Assembly: GCF_900476125.1 (NCBI RefSeq)
Contig: NZ_LS991949.1
Span: 744,001 to 808,000, forward strand
Source: Metamycoplasma alkalescens
GTDB taxonomy: Bacteria; Bacillota_I; Bacilli_A; Mycoplasmatales; Metamycoplasmataceae
Reading direction: 5' to 3'
Length of the DNA stretch: 64,000 nucleotides
The translations under genes and the position numbers were made by a program. Positions 54,007 through 64,000 of this stretch are shown here, piece by piece. Each line of letters begins with the position of its first letter. Positions within the stretch are counted from its first letter, which is position 1. Below the pieces are notes generated by a model. The model was not told where the DNA came from. It saw nothing but the letters and a program-made list of their open reading frames with translations, and ran no database searches.

Positions 54007-55013
54007 TACAATTTTTCTCCCTTATAAGTTTTTAATCGAGGATTTTTTGCATATTGTCTTCCTGCTTTAGCAATTAATTTGCCATTTAATTTTGTAGCAT
54101 CGGCACTAAAACTAATTCATATTTTTAATAATGAAGCCCCAACTCCATAAGTATCAACTGGTGTGTTTAGTTTTTCAAATTCAGCAATTTTTTTTGCATC
54201 AAAACCAGATGAAACAATAATTTTTACATGTTTGCCATTGTTTGCATCCAATGTTTCTCTTAATCTTTTAATTTGATTTGGTGTCACACCATATTCCTTG
54301 GTTTTTTCTTTTTCAAACATTTTATCACTTAATGCTTTTGATGTATCGACCCTCACACCAGCGAGTTTATTTTTAAATTTTTTTAAACAAGCTAAGGCAT
54401 CCGCAATAACATCATTATGGAAATCAACTAAAGCAAAAAGTTTATCATCTAAAAAAGTTTTTTCATACGCTTCAACAGCAGCGACTGTATTTCCTTCAAA
54501 CATTTGAATTAAAGCATGAGGCATACTTCCAAACATTCTTTTTTTATCAAAATTTGCTGCAGCAAAAGTTGAGTGATTTTTAATCCCTCCAACTCTTAGA
54601 GCATAAGCATCATTTAATTGATTGATATAATGATCTGCACGATCAGCCATACTTACAACATTTTTTCCATTTGCTGCTTTGATAATTTGGTATGCATTCG
54701 TTGCTATGGAACTTTGTCTTGCTAAAATCCCATCAATAATTCCTTCATAAATTCCAAAGTAATGGTAATTTCCTTCTAGTTCTAACACAACTTCTTTGTC
54801 ATTGACAATTGAACCTTCTTCTAAATATCTAATTGTATATTTTGAAGTGTTTGTATGTTTTTTTAATAAGTTTAAAACTTCATTAATTCCACAAAGTTTA
54901 ACATCATTATTTCTTTGAAAAAATTGCAAGGTAACAATTTCATTTTTGCGATATTTTTGTGCAATTTTTTTTGTTTTAAAAAAATATATTGAAATGTAGT
55001 TTTTTAATTTCAT
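54006..55013 (-). CDS. pncB: Nicotinate phosphoribosyltransferase
   Basis: A 335-residue protein of the NAPRTase family: IYEGIIDGILARQSSIATNAY, MADRADHYINQLNDAYALRVGG, the VDFHNDVIADALAC region, GVRVDTSKAL and IIVSSGFDAKKIAEF with the phosphate-binding GVGASL at the end. It makes nicotinate mononucleotide from nicotinate and PRPP, the first step of NAD salvage in mycoplasmas, which cannot make NAD de novo. Shorter than E. coli PncB (400 aa), like other mollicute copies. Confidence 0.85.
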
Positions 55014-55112
55014 AAATACCTACTTCTTATTATTATTATCAAATTAATACTATAATTATAATAGTTAAATTTCAATAAATATTTAATATACAAAATAACA
55101 AGGTTAATTATT

Positions 55113-55466
55113 ATGGATAATAACATTCAAATTAAAAATAAAAAAATTCATAAAATTTCATTTTTGCAATTTGCTGCAGGATGTATCTTTTTAATTACAT
55201 TAACTGGTTTTATTAGTGTGATGTTAGCAACATTTTTCAAAGATAAAGCAATAACCAATCCTTTTTATTTGTCAGTCATTGCATTTTTTGGACTTAGTTG
55301 TTTATTTTTGGTTATAAATTCAATTTTTGGAATTAAAATTGCCTTGAAAAATAATAATAAAAAACTATTAATTTTATTTGTTTTATCAGCAATTTTAATT
55401 CTTCCCTTTGTTTCAATTTATACAACTTTTGCATCTGCAACATTGATGCTTGAGTATAAGCAATAG
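55113..55466 (+). CDS. Small multi-pass membrane protein, unknown
   Basis: A 117-residue protein with four predicted hydrophobic segments (about 18-40, 48-70, 78-92, 95-112) after a basic N-terminus (KNKKIHKISF). No family recognised. AAGG lies upstream of ATG 55113. It is divergent from pncB. Confidence 0.6.
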   Translation: MDNNIQIKNKKIHKISFLQFAAGCIFLITLTGFISVMLATFFKDKAITNPFYLSVIAFFGLSCLFLVINSIFGIKIALKNNNKKLLILFVLSAILILPFVSIYTTFASATLMLEYKQ

Positions 55467-55804
55467 TCATAATTGAATCTTTTTTATCTTAATTTTAATT
55501 ATGCAAATGCAACAAAATTCGCAAATAAATTAAAAAAATTATTTTGCGAATTTTTTCTTAATTTTAGTTTGTTGCAAAAAAGGATTTTTTTTGTTAGTTT
55601 ATGTTATAGTTTGATAATAGATATAGTAATTAAGTTTTTAAGTTATGAAACTTACAAAAATTCTTTATTTAATCTTTAATAATGATAATTATCAATAAAT
55701 TTTTAATTAGTTTATTTAGTTTAAGAATTTAGTTATAAGTTTATAAATATAAAATATTTAAAACAATATCAAATAAATTTAGGAATATCAAGGAGAAATT
55801 TTGA
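55467..55804. other. Intergenic stretch with terminator
   Basis: A perfect stem AAATTCGCAAA/TTTGCGAATTT followed by TTTTC at 55515-55556 ends the small membrane-protein gene. The rest is AT-rich, ending in AAGGAGAAATTTTGA before the ATG at 55805. No other gene. Confidence 0.7.
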
Positions 55805-57888
55805 ATGAGAAAAATTAAATGATTATTTGGATTAGGGGCAATGTCAAGTTTAATGGCACTACCACTTATTGCGGCTTCATGTAAAAAAGAAAGTTTAGAA
55901 CAAGTAACAAAAGCATATAAAGACGCATATTTAGAATTTAATAATGCAATTGAAAAAGATGCGGCTAAATTAAAAGAATTTAAGAATTCAATTAATGAAC
56001 AAAAACAAGATGATAAGAAAAAAGAAATTCTAAAGCAAAAAAATGATTGGGTAAAAAAACAAATACCAATTTTACAAGGGTTAAGAAAAAAAGCAAATGA
56101 TGCTTTTAAGAAATTGCGAGATGTTCAAAAAAATCAAAAAATTCAAATAATCAAATTAGTTCATACAAATGATGAGCATGGGAGATTAGTATTTGATGAT
56201 GGCAAATTTAATAACTACTCTGGCATGCAAGGGTTAGCTGAAGTTATGTCAAGGGATTTTGATCGTGATTTACTTTTATCAGCTGGCGATTTAATTCAAG
56301 GATTACCATTATCAGATTCGGATAAAGGATTAACAATTTCAAAAGTTGCTCATCAAATGGGTTATGATGCAGTTGCAATTGGTAATCATGAATTTGATTG
56401 AGGGTTACCACATATGTTTGATATTGAAAAAGCAACAGAAAGAATGCCATTTTTATCAGCAAATACTGTTTGAAATGAAAAGGCTTTGAATGGTAAAGTT
56501 AAAATTCGGAAAGAAGATGGCTCATTTACTGAAATCGATGTTAAAACAAAAGATGGGAAAACTCCTAAAGTAGGTGAAAAAGTATTTACCCCTTACATAA
56601 TTAAAACTTTAAAATCAGGTTTAAAAGTTGGAATTATGGGGATTACAACTCCTGATACAAAATTCACTTCATTACCAATTAATTCAGAACATGTAGATTT
56701 TTTAGACCCAGTTCAATCTGCAAATAAGGCAGTCGAAGAATTAAAAGCACAAGGAGTAAATTTTATTGTTGCTTTAACACATTTAGGCGTTAATAGATCT
56801 GATACAGCATGAGATGGTCGAGAATTTGCTAAAAAAGCTAAAGGTGTTGATATTGTTTTAGATGGTCATTCACATACTTTAGTAAAAATCGAAGCACACC
56901 AAAATAATAAAACTTATTTAACACAAGCTGAATGTCACACCAAATATTTAAGTGAACTTGATATTACAATTAATGCTGAAACAGGCGATGTTTTAGATGT
57001 TCAACAGCAAGTAAGAACAATTGAATATACCGAATTACTTGGTGGAAAAGAAAATAAACTTGAAAAGATCAACAAATTAATTGATGATCTAAGAAAAGAA
57101 TTTGATACTATTAACAAAGCAATTGTTTTCAAATCAGAAATTGATTTTGTGCATGTCGAAAATTTTGAAATTACACATAAAGATGGTAAAAAAAGTCATC
57201 ATTGAAAAGGAAGAACCCAACAAACTAATTTAGGTACATTTGGATCTGATGCTTTAGCTTGAGAATTTATTAAAGCAAACCCACAGTTTGAAGGACGTAA
57301 CAATGACGAGTTTAACTTAGACAATGTTATTGGTTTAATGAATGGTGGTGGATTGCGTAAAGATGTACCTGCGGGAGATGTTAAAAGAGAGGATATTCTT
57401 GGTATTTCTCCATTTGGTAACCGTGCTGGTGCTGTTAGAATTAAAGGTTCAACATTCTTGAAGTTATGAAACATGGCGCATTAAAAACTCTTTCAGGTGG
57501 TTATGGACAATATTCACATAATGTTGAAGCAAAAATTAAAGTAAAATCAGAAGATGAAAGAAATAAAAGAGTTTATGAAATTGATGAAAATTCAATAAAA
57601 ATCAATAATAAATCAATTGATAAAGATAAATTCTATTATGTTGTAACTAATGATTTTATTTTAGTTGGTGGTGATGGTTATGGTATGCTTAATTACACCA
57701 AACAAAAAGATAGTGTAAAGCAAATTTTTGAAGGTCGTGATATGGTTGAAGTATTCATTGATTATGGTAAGCAAATTACTTCAAACAAAAATCAAGATAA
57801 TGATTCAAATCCTTTTTCAAAACGTAAAATTTCAGACTATGACAAATCAGTTCAACAAAAAATAATCGTTGATCACAAAGTTGAATAA
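55805..57888 (+). pseudogene. 5'-nucleotidase-type lipoprotein with a frameshift
   Basis: The signal peptide ends LPLIAASC. A coiled-coil of about 80 residues precedes a calcineurin-like phosphoesterase domain: LVHTNDEHGR, SAGDLIQG, AIGNHEFD, LTHLG and LDGHSHT, all five metal-binding motifs of UshA-like 5'-nucleotidases. The C-terminal 5'-nucleotidase domain starts around MNGGGLRKDVPAGDV. At about 57457-57460 the frame breaks: frame one ends NMAH at 57484, while GALKTLSGGYGQYSHN begins in another frame and continues to 57888. One missing base after TTCTT would restore EVMKHGALK. It would release nucleosides from nucleotides outside the cell; the substrate-binding C-terminus is split. Confidence 0.82.
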
Positions 57889-57905
57889 ATAAATTAATTT
57901 ATTAC

Positions 57906-57942
57906 TAAAAATCAAAACAAATTTAAGGTTTTGATTTTTTAT
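57906..57942 (+). terminator. Terminator of the 5'-nucleotidase gene
   Basis: AAATCAAAAC pairs with GGTTTTGATTT around AAATTTAA and is followed by six T. Confidence 0.8.
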
Positions 57943-58008
57943 ATTAATTTTTTTTATTTTAAGCATTCGATTTGCTTGATAATTATTGTTTTTTTATTCT
58001 TCAATTTA

Positions 58009-58042
58009 TAAAAAAAATAAGGAAATCTTGAATAATTTCCTT
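58009..58042 (-). terminator. Terminator of the pdh-pta operon
   Basis: On minus: AAGGAAAT/ATTTCCTT stem, eight-base loop, then ATTTTTTTT. It lies 18 bases after the pta stop. Confidence 0.85.
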
Positions 58043-58059
58043 ATTGAAATAATGCTTAT

Positions 58060-59025
58060 TTATGATAAGAACAAAGTCATTATTGCGGTGTTTAAAACAT
58101 CATCAAATGTTGCACCACGACTTAGATCATTAACAGGTTGGTTTAATCCTAAAACAAATGGTCCAATTGCTTCATATCCACCCATTCTTTGTGCTATTTT
58201 ATATCCAATGTTGCCTGAATGAATTTCTGGAAAGACAAAGATATCAGGTGTTTTTTTAGTTAGAATGTTATCTTTAAATTTTTTATCCCTAACAAGTTTG
58301 TCAAAAGCAGCATCAAATTGAATCTCACCTTCAACTTTATAGTTTTTTTCTTTTGATTTCAAAATTTGAACAGCCTTATTTACCCGATCAACATCTTCAC
58401 CCTTACCCGAACCATTTGTTGAATAACTTAGCAATGTTGCTTCGATGTTTTGAACATTTATTGTTTTAGCAAATTCGGCTGCCATTTCTGTGATATCAAC
58501 TAATTGTTCACTTGTTGGTTTAATGTTTAGTGCACAATCTGTAAAAATGTATTTTTCATCATTTTTAGCCATGATAAGAACAGTACTTGCAATACTATAT
58601 TGAGGTTTTGTACCAATGATTTGAAGTGCAGGACGAATTGTGTCAGCAGTAGTGTTGTTTAATCCTGATAACATGCAATCTGCCTGATTGGTTTTTACTA
58701 ACATACAACCAATGTAGTTTGGTAATTTCATCATAGCAGTAGCTTGTTCAGGCGTTGCTTTTCCTTTTCTTATTTCAACAAATTTCTTTTCAAATTCCTC
58801 GGTATTAAATTTATCCAAAGCTATAATTTCAAGATTTGAATATTTTTTTAATTCAGAGGGAATATCTTTTTCATATTTGAAAACTAAGATTGGTAAACCT
58901 AAGTTTTTTTCAATTAATGTTTTTGCTACATCTTGAATGATTTTTGCTTCACCTTCAGGTAAAACAATCCGTTTTTTATTTTTTTCTTTAGCTAGTTTAT
59001 TTTTTATTTCTTGTATTGTATACAT
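58060..59025 (-). CDS. pta: Phosphate acetyltransferase
   Basis: A 321-residue Pta, the usual length for the short form without the N-terminal DRTGG domain. RIVLPEGEAKIIQDVA, GCMLVKTNQADCMLSGLNNTTADTIRPALQIIGT in parts, STNGSGKGEDVDRVNKA and the C-terminal NVLVFPEI-like DIFVFPEIHSGNIGYKIAQRMGG identify it. It converts acetyl-CoA and phosphate to acetyl phosphate, which acetate kinase (not in window) uses to make ATP. It closes the pdh operon, so pyruvate oxidation and ATP formation are expressed together. Confidence 0.95.
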   Translation of the reverse strand: MYTIQEIKNKLAKEKNKKRIVLPEGEAKIIQDVAKTLIEKNLGLPILVFKYEKDIPSELKKYSNLEIIALDKFNTEEFEKKFVEIRKGKATPEQATAMMKLPNYIGCMLVKTNQADCMLSGLNNTTADTIRPALQIIGTKPQYSIASTVLIMAKNDEKYIFTDCALNIKPTSEQLVDITEMAAEFAKTINVQNIEATLLSYSTNGSGKGEDVDRVNKAVQILKSKEKNYKVEGEIQFDAAFDKLVRDKKFKDNILTKKTPDIFVFPEIHSGNIGYKIAQRMGGYEAIGPFVLGLNQPVNDLSRGATFDDVLNTAIMTLFLS

Positions 59026-59049
59026 TTATTTCTCTCACAATCTTTATTA

Positions 59050-60852
59050 TTAAAAATGAATAGCTTTTCCTGTTTCTAAAGCCTCAGCTACTTCACCAAC
59101 TGCCTCACTCATTGTTGGATGAGGGTGAATAGTATTAGCTATTTCAGTAATTGTTCCTTCAGATTCAATTACTGCAACAATTTCGGCAATCAAATCAGTT
59201 GCCCGATTTCCAACAATATGTGCCCCTAAAATTGATTTATATTTAGGTTCAACAATAATTTTGACAAATCCAGTTGTACTATCATCAGCTAATGCTTTAC
59301 CAATTGCTGAAAATGGGAATTTAAATGTCTTGTAATCAACTTTATCTTGTTTTAATTGTTGCTCTGTTTTACCTACCATTGCAACTTCTGGGTCAATATA
59401 GATACATGAAGGTACCCGATTGAAATCCATGATAATATCTTCAGCATCTTTTTTATTTGCTTTTTTAGCAATTCTGTTAGCAGCAACAATTCCAGCTTTT
59501 ACTGCTGAATGGGCTAGCATTGCTTTTCCAGTCACATCACCAATTGCATAAACTGAATCTATATTGGTTTCATGATATTGGTTAATTGCAATTCCTTTTC
59601 TTGGTGTTAATTCTAATCCTAGTTTTTCAAATCCATCAAAAGTAGTTTTCCGCCCAACTGATTCTAAGACATAATCACCTTTAATGCTATGAGTAGCTCC
59701 ATCAACTTCATAAACAACAGCACCATTCTTAAATTCTTTTACTGATGCATTTGTTACAACATTAACATTGTAAGTTGTTTTTAATTCTTTTGTTACTAAA
59801 TCAATTACATCTTGGTCTAACATTTCCAAAATTGTTGGTAAAGCTTGTAAAACAGTAACTTTTGTTCCTAAACTAGCAAATAAGCATCCAAATTCAATGC
59901 CAATTACACCACCACCAATTACAACTAAACTTTTTGGAACTTTTGGAATTGATAAAATTCCTGTTGAATCAATAATTATGCCATCTTTTCTTCCTTGTTC
60001 AAAACCAGGTAATGGTAGGTGATTTGGTAATGAACCAGTTGCAATAATAATATTGTTAACATGGTAATTTTTATCATTAACTGAAATTGTATTTTTATCC
60101 AATGCTTTTGCTACACCAATAATTTGTGTAACCTTATTTTTGTCTAATAAATATTTAACTCCACCAGTTAATTTTTTAACAATCCCATTTTTTCGATCAA
60201 TTGCTTGTGCTCAATCAATTACTATTTCTTCAGGATTTTTGATTACAATCCCTAATTCTTTCGCCTTATGCATCACATCATGATAAACATGACTAGTTTT
60301 TAATAAAGATTTAGTTGGGATACATCCCACATTCAAACAAACTCCACCATAGTATTCTTTTTCAACGATTAAGGTTTTTAAACCTAATTGTGAACACTTA
60401 ATTGCAGATACATATCCACCAATTCCTGCGCCAATAACAGCAACATCAAAACTATCTCCAATTTTTAAATCAATTTTTTTCTCATCAGTTTTTTTATTAG
60501 TTGGCCCTCGACTTGGCAAGACATCATTTGAAACTGGAGTTGAGCCAACGACACTAGCATTTTCTTCAATTTCTTTTACTGTTTCTTCTTTTTGTTGAGA
60601 AACAGCAGCTGAAGCACTTCCATCATCAATTTCAATCACAACATCTCCAACTTTAATTTCTTGTCCAGATTTAATGTTCACTATGGCGATTTTTCCAGAA
60701 ACTGGCGATGGAATTTCACTATTAACCTTATCAGTTTCAACAAAGTATAATGGTTGTCCTTCTTTGACGTTGTCTCCAACTTTAACTAAAACTTCAGCAA
60801 CAGTTCCTTCAGTCAATCCTTCACCAATATCAGCAAATTTAACTTTAAACAT
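59050..60852 (-). CDS. pdhD: Dihydrolipoamide dehydrogenase (E3) with N-terminal lipoyl domain
   Basis: A 600-residue E3. Residues 1-80 are a lipoyl domain with the attachment Lys42 in ETDKVNSE; a linker of about 50 residues follows; from about 135 the flavoprotein begins: [15 protein letters not shown] (FAD), the redox disulfide [14 protein letters not shown], the NAD-binding [20 protein letters not shown] and the C-terminal HPHPTMSE with the catalytic His. One TGA-Trp at about 60210. It reoxidises dihydrolipoamide and makes NADH. The lipoyl domain is almost identical to that of pdhC just upstream, 30 bases away. Confidence 0.95.
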
Positions 60853-60882
60853 ATTTTTCTTCTTTCGATTTTTTTATTTTAT

Positions 60883-62166
60883 TTATATAAATAGTAATAC
60901 TGGTTTGGATAAATAATCTTGGACTTTAATTAAGAATCGACCAGCATCAGCACCATCAATAATTCGATGATCACAAGTCATTGAAAATGGCATTATGAAT
61001 CTTTTTTGAATTTCATCATTGACATATATTGGAACTTGTGTCATAGTTCCAACTCCTAAAATAGCAGCTTCAGGTGAATTAATAATTGGCGTAGCATAGT
61101 CTAAACCAACAGATCCAAAGTTTGATACTGTAAATGTTGCTTCACTCATTTCATTTCTTGTTAATTTTCCATCTCGAGCTTTTTTAGCAAGATCTGTAAT
61201 TTTGATTGCAATTTCAAAAATACTTAATTGATCTGCTGACTTAATAACAGGAACCATTAAACCTTGAGGAGTATCAACTGCTATTCCGATATTAATATTA
61301 TTCATAAAAAGAATTTTATTGTTTTCAAAATCTCCCCGAACATTAATATTTGGCATTTCTTTTAATGATTTAGCAACTGCTTTAACAATAAATGCCAAAT
61401 AAGTTAACTTAACTCCTGAAGCAGCAGCATGTTCTTTTAATTCATTTCTTAATTTATGAGTTTCTGTAATATCAATGTTTTTCATTCCAGTAAAGGCCGC
61501 AATTTCAGTATGTGATTTAACCATTGCTTTCACTGTAGCTTTTCTAATTCCACTCATATTCACAATTTCTCATGAAAGTGGAGCCGAGACATCGACTACT
61601 TTTGGCATTGGAGAATTAGTTTGTGCTATTGATTGAGTTGTAATTTTTTCTTCAATTTGAACTAGTTTTGTTGGTTGATAATTTTTTACATCAGCAACTA
61701 AGATTCTTCCATTCGGTCCACTTCCAATTAATATTGATAAATCAACATTTAAATCAGCAGCAATTTTTCTAGCCAATGGTGTTGCTTTAATTTGGGTTTT
61801 TGTTATTTCTTTGGCTGCAACATTTCTTGTGATAATCTCATTTGAAACAGGAGTTGCACCAACTACACTGGCATTTTCTTCAATTGGTTTTATTTCCTCT
61901 TTTTTAGGTTGAACAGTTGCAGCCGAAGCATTCCCATTATCGATTTCAATCACAACTTCTCCAACTTTAATTTCTTGTCCAGGTTTGATGTTAACTATGG
62001 CGATTTTTCCAGAAATAGGTGAAGGAATTTCACTATTAACTTTATCAGTTTCAACAAAGTATAATGGTTGGCCTTCTTTAACACTATCTCCAACTTTAAC
62101 TAAAACTTCAGCAACAATCCCTTCAGTCAATCCTTCACCAATATCAGCAAATTTAACTTGATACAT
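60883..62166 (-). CDS. pdhC: Dihydrolipoamide acetyltransferase (E2)
   Basis: A 427-residue E2 with one lipoyl domain (residues 1-80, Lys42 in ETDKVNSE), a linker, a peripheral subunit-binding domain (about 125-165, ATPLARKIAADLNVDLS ... GSGPNGRI) and the catalytic acetyltransferase core (about 205-427) with the active-site segment CDHRIIDGADAGRF. Starting ATG 62166 is followed by the same codons as pdhD. It transfers the acetyl group from lipoyl to CoA and forms the core of the complex. Confidence 0.95.
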
Positions 62167-62181
62167 ATTTATCCTTTCCTA

Positions 62182-63171
62182 TTAGAATTTGAAATCTAAA
62201 ACTTCTTGCATTTTAACTAGAACTTTTTTTGGACTTATTTGGAAATAACCTTCACCACGATCAAAAGGGATTATTACATCATAACCAGTACATCTAGTTA
62301 GCGGAGCTTTTAGATATTCAAAACATTCTTCATTAACTGTTGCAATGATTTCAGCTGAAACTGAGAATGATTTAACTGCTTCATGCACAACTAATAATCT
62401 TCCTGTTTTTTTAACTGATTCAATCACCATTTTTTTATCTCATGGTTTGATTGAACGTAAATCAATTAAATCAATAGTTGCATTTGGGTGAGATTCTTTT
62501 AACATTTCAATTGCTTTTTGACAATCGACAGTTTGAGCACCATAAGTAACAACCGTTAAGTCATTTCCTTCTTGAATCTTGTATGCTTCACCAATTGGCA
62601 GTGTATAAAATTCATCCGGAACTTCTTGTTTGAATGCCCGATATAATTTTGTTGGTTCAAGTACAATGACAGGATCTGGTGATTCAATTGCTGCTAAAAT
62701 TAAACCTTTTGTATCATATGGTGTTGACGGACAAACAACTTGTATTCCAGGAATGTGTGCAAAAATTGATTCTAGCGCCTCACTATGATGTTCTAAAGCA
62801 CGAATTCCCCCACCCATTGGTGTTCTTATTACCATTGGAGCTGTATATTTTCCACGTGAACGGTTTCTTATTCTTGAAATATTTGTAATAATATTTTGCA
62901 ATGAAGCCAATCCTAGACCTTCAAATTGTAATTCAACAATAGGTTTTAACCCATTTATTGCCATTCCTAATCCAACACCAGCAAACATTGCTTCACTAAT
63001 TGGAGCATTAAAGCACCGTTCATTACCATATTTTTCTTCTAAACCTTGAGTTGCTCGAAAAACACCACCCTCAGTTCCAACATCTTCACCAAAAACAATT
63101 ACATTTTTATCGCGTGACATTGCCAAATCTAGTGCATCAGTAACTGCTTTAATATTATTAATAATAGCCAT
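62182..63171 (-). CDS. pdhB: Pyruvate dehydrogenase E1 component, beta subunit
   Basis: A 329-residue E1-beta. It begins MAIINNIKAVTDALDLAM; VFGEDVGTEGGVFRATQGL, NAPISEAMFAGVGLGMA (the Glu that activates TPP), RTPMGGGIRALEHHSEALES and the C-terminal VHEAVKSFSVSAEI are all characteristic. With PdhA it decarboxylates pyruvate. One TGA-Trp at about 62439. Its ATG overlaps the pdhA stop (TAATG). Confidence 0.95.
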
Positions 63172-64000
63172 TAGTGGTGTCCTCCTTTAGCATCTGGGTA
63201 TTTTTCAAAAAATTCTTTAGCTTCTTTGTATTGTTCTTCTAAAAATAAATCTAATTTTTCATATTGATATTTAAAAATATCTTCTAAACCATAATTTTTA
63301 TTTTGTTCAACTCAACTAAATTCTGCTGCAATAAATTTATCTTGTTCAGCATCTAATGCAGTTTGTTTATCTTCTGATCATAGTTTTTGATTGATTAATC
63401 ATTTTTTTAATCTGATTAATGGATCGTATTTTTGCATTTCTTCAAATTCAGCTTTTGGACGATAAACATCAGGATTATCTGAAGATGAGTGTGCCCCTAG
63501 TCGGTATGTATCACATTCAACAAGCACTGGACCATTACCATTTCTTACATATTCAACAATTTCTTTAAAAACAGCAATACATGCCAAATAGTCATTGCCA
63601 TCAACTTTAATTGAAGGCATTCCCGTTGCAATTGCTTTAACAGCAAAGTTTAAAGATTTTGTTTGCTCATTTATTGCTGTTGAGATTGCTCATTTATTGT
63701 TTTCAACAACAAATACACATGGTAATTCACGAAGTTTAGCAAAGTTCATTGCTTCATAGGTTTCACCTTCACTAGTTCCGCCATCACCAGTTGTAGTTAA
63801 AGCAATTCCTTTTGTTTTTTTATGTTTTTCTGCAAATGCGATTCCTGTTGCTTGTGAATATTGTGATCCAATTACAATGTTTGGTGGTAAACAATTAATT
63901 CCATCTGGAGCTTTGCCACCCATTTCATTTCCAACTCAATATAACATAATATTTCTTGGTGGTTGTCCCATTGCCAACCAAGCAGCACTATTTCGATATC
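63171..64000 (-). CDS. pdhA: Pyruvate dehydrogenase E1 component, alpha subunit (5' end outside window)
   Basis: The last 276 codons are visible; the start lies beyond 64000. RNSAAWLAMGQPPRNIMLYWVGNE (shown in parts as RNSAAWLAMGQPP), the thiamine-diphosphate/Mg motif GDGGTSEGETYEAMNFA ending VENNKW, and the phosphorylation-loop-like YRLGAHSSSDNPDVYR identify E1-alpha. The C-terminus ends YPDAKGGHH. It is the first gene of pdhA-B-C-D-pta in this window and overlaps pdhB by one base. Confidence 0.95.

Noticed and set aside
60674-60916. Plus-strand frame opposite the lipoyl domain of pdhD
   Set aside because: Antisense shadow of a conserved domain, no RBS.

Overview
The window is a low-GC mollicute chromosome segment. 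UGA is read as tryptophan throughout: real genes are cut into pieces by in-frame TGA codons that fall at conserved Trp positions. The gene content fits a sugar/pyruvate-fermenting Mycoplasma of the hominis/synoviae lineage (Mycoplasmopsis/Metamycoplasma-like): a pyruvate dehydrogenase operon, many lipoproteins with Vsp-type signal peptides, DUF31 proteases, and IS30- and IS1634-type elements. I do not name a species.

Layout. Positions 1-2087 (-): an ECF-type vitamin transporter S component followed by a degenerate ABC ATPase that leaves the window. Positions 2250-9742 (-): one tightly packed housekeeping operon, acpS-plsC-scpA-scpB-pseudouridine synthase-gatC-gatA-gatB-yihY, then a monocistronic TrkA-type potassium regulator. 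Positions 10.6-25.4 kb (+): a tandem array of giant (about 1840 aa) lipoproteins with a degenerate SGNH/GDSL-like N-terminus. Two copies are intact and a third is cut off by an IS30 element. Each array interval carries an intact or decayed copy of a small membrane-protein gene. Positions 25.4-38.9 kb: an accessory region with an IS1634-like element, IS remnants, variable-type lipoproteins with tandem repeats, a DUF31 protease, a DUF285 repeat protein, a transglutaminase-like lipoprotein with a frameshift, and two lipoprotein genes sharing the same 5' end in inverted orientation. Positions 39.2-39.8 kb: rplU-rpmA. Positions 39.9-45.5 kb: a candidate small RNA, a second DUF31 protease, and an IS1634 element that has cut off an AbiEii toxin gene and left its AbiEi partner. 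Positions 45.7-55.5 kb: mostly housekeeping genes (YitT-type transporter, rpiB, TsaC/YrdC, mutM, Smr-like protein, paired DHH phosphoesterases, pncB), interrupted by a second IS30 copy inserted in a terminator hairpin. Positions 55.8-57.9 kb: a frameshifted 5'-nucleotidase lipoprotein. Positions 58.0-64.0 kb (-): pdhA-pdhB-pdhC-pdhD-pta, converting pyruvate to acetyl-CoA and acetyl phosphate.

How it fits together. The core blocks cover Gln-tRNA amidation, chromosome segregation (ScpAB), lipid synthesis, nucleotide and NAD scavenging, and pyruvate-to-acetyl phosphate energy metabolism. The accessory blocks are surface-protein loci remodelled by insertion sequences, tandem repeats and frameshifts, as expected of a host-adapted mycoplasma. 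The most unusual items are the tandem giant lipoproteins with missing SGNH catalytic residues plus their small membrane-protein companion, a multi-hairpin candidate sRNA at 39.9-40.0 kb, and an inverted lipoprotein-leader pair at 37.5/38.1 kb.
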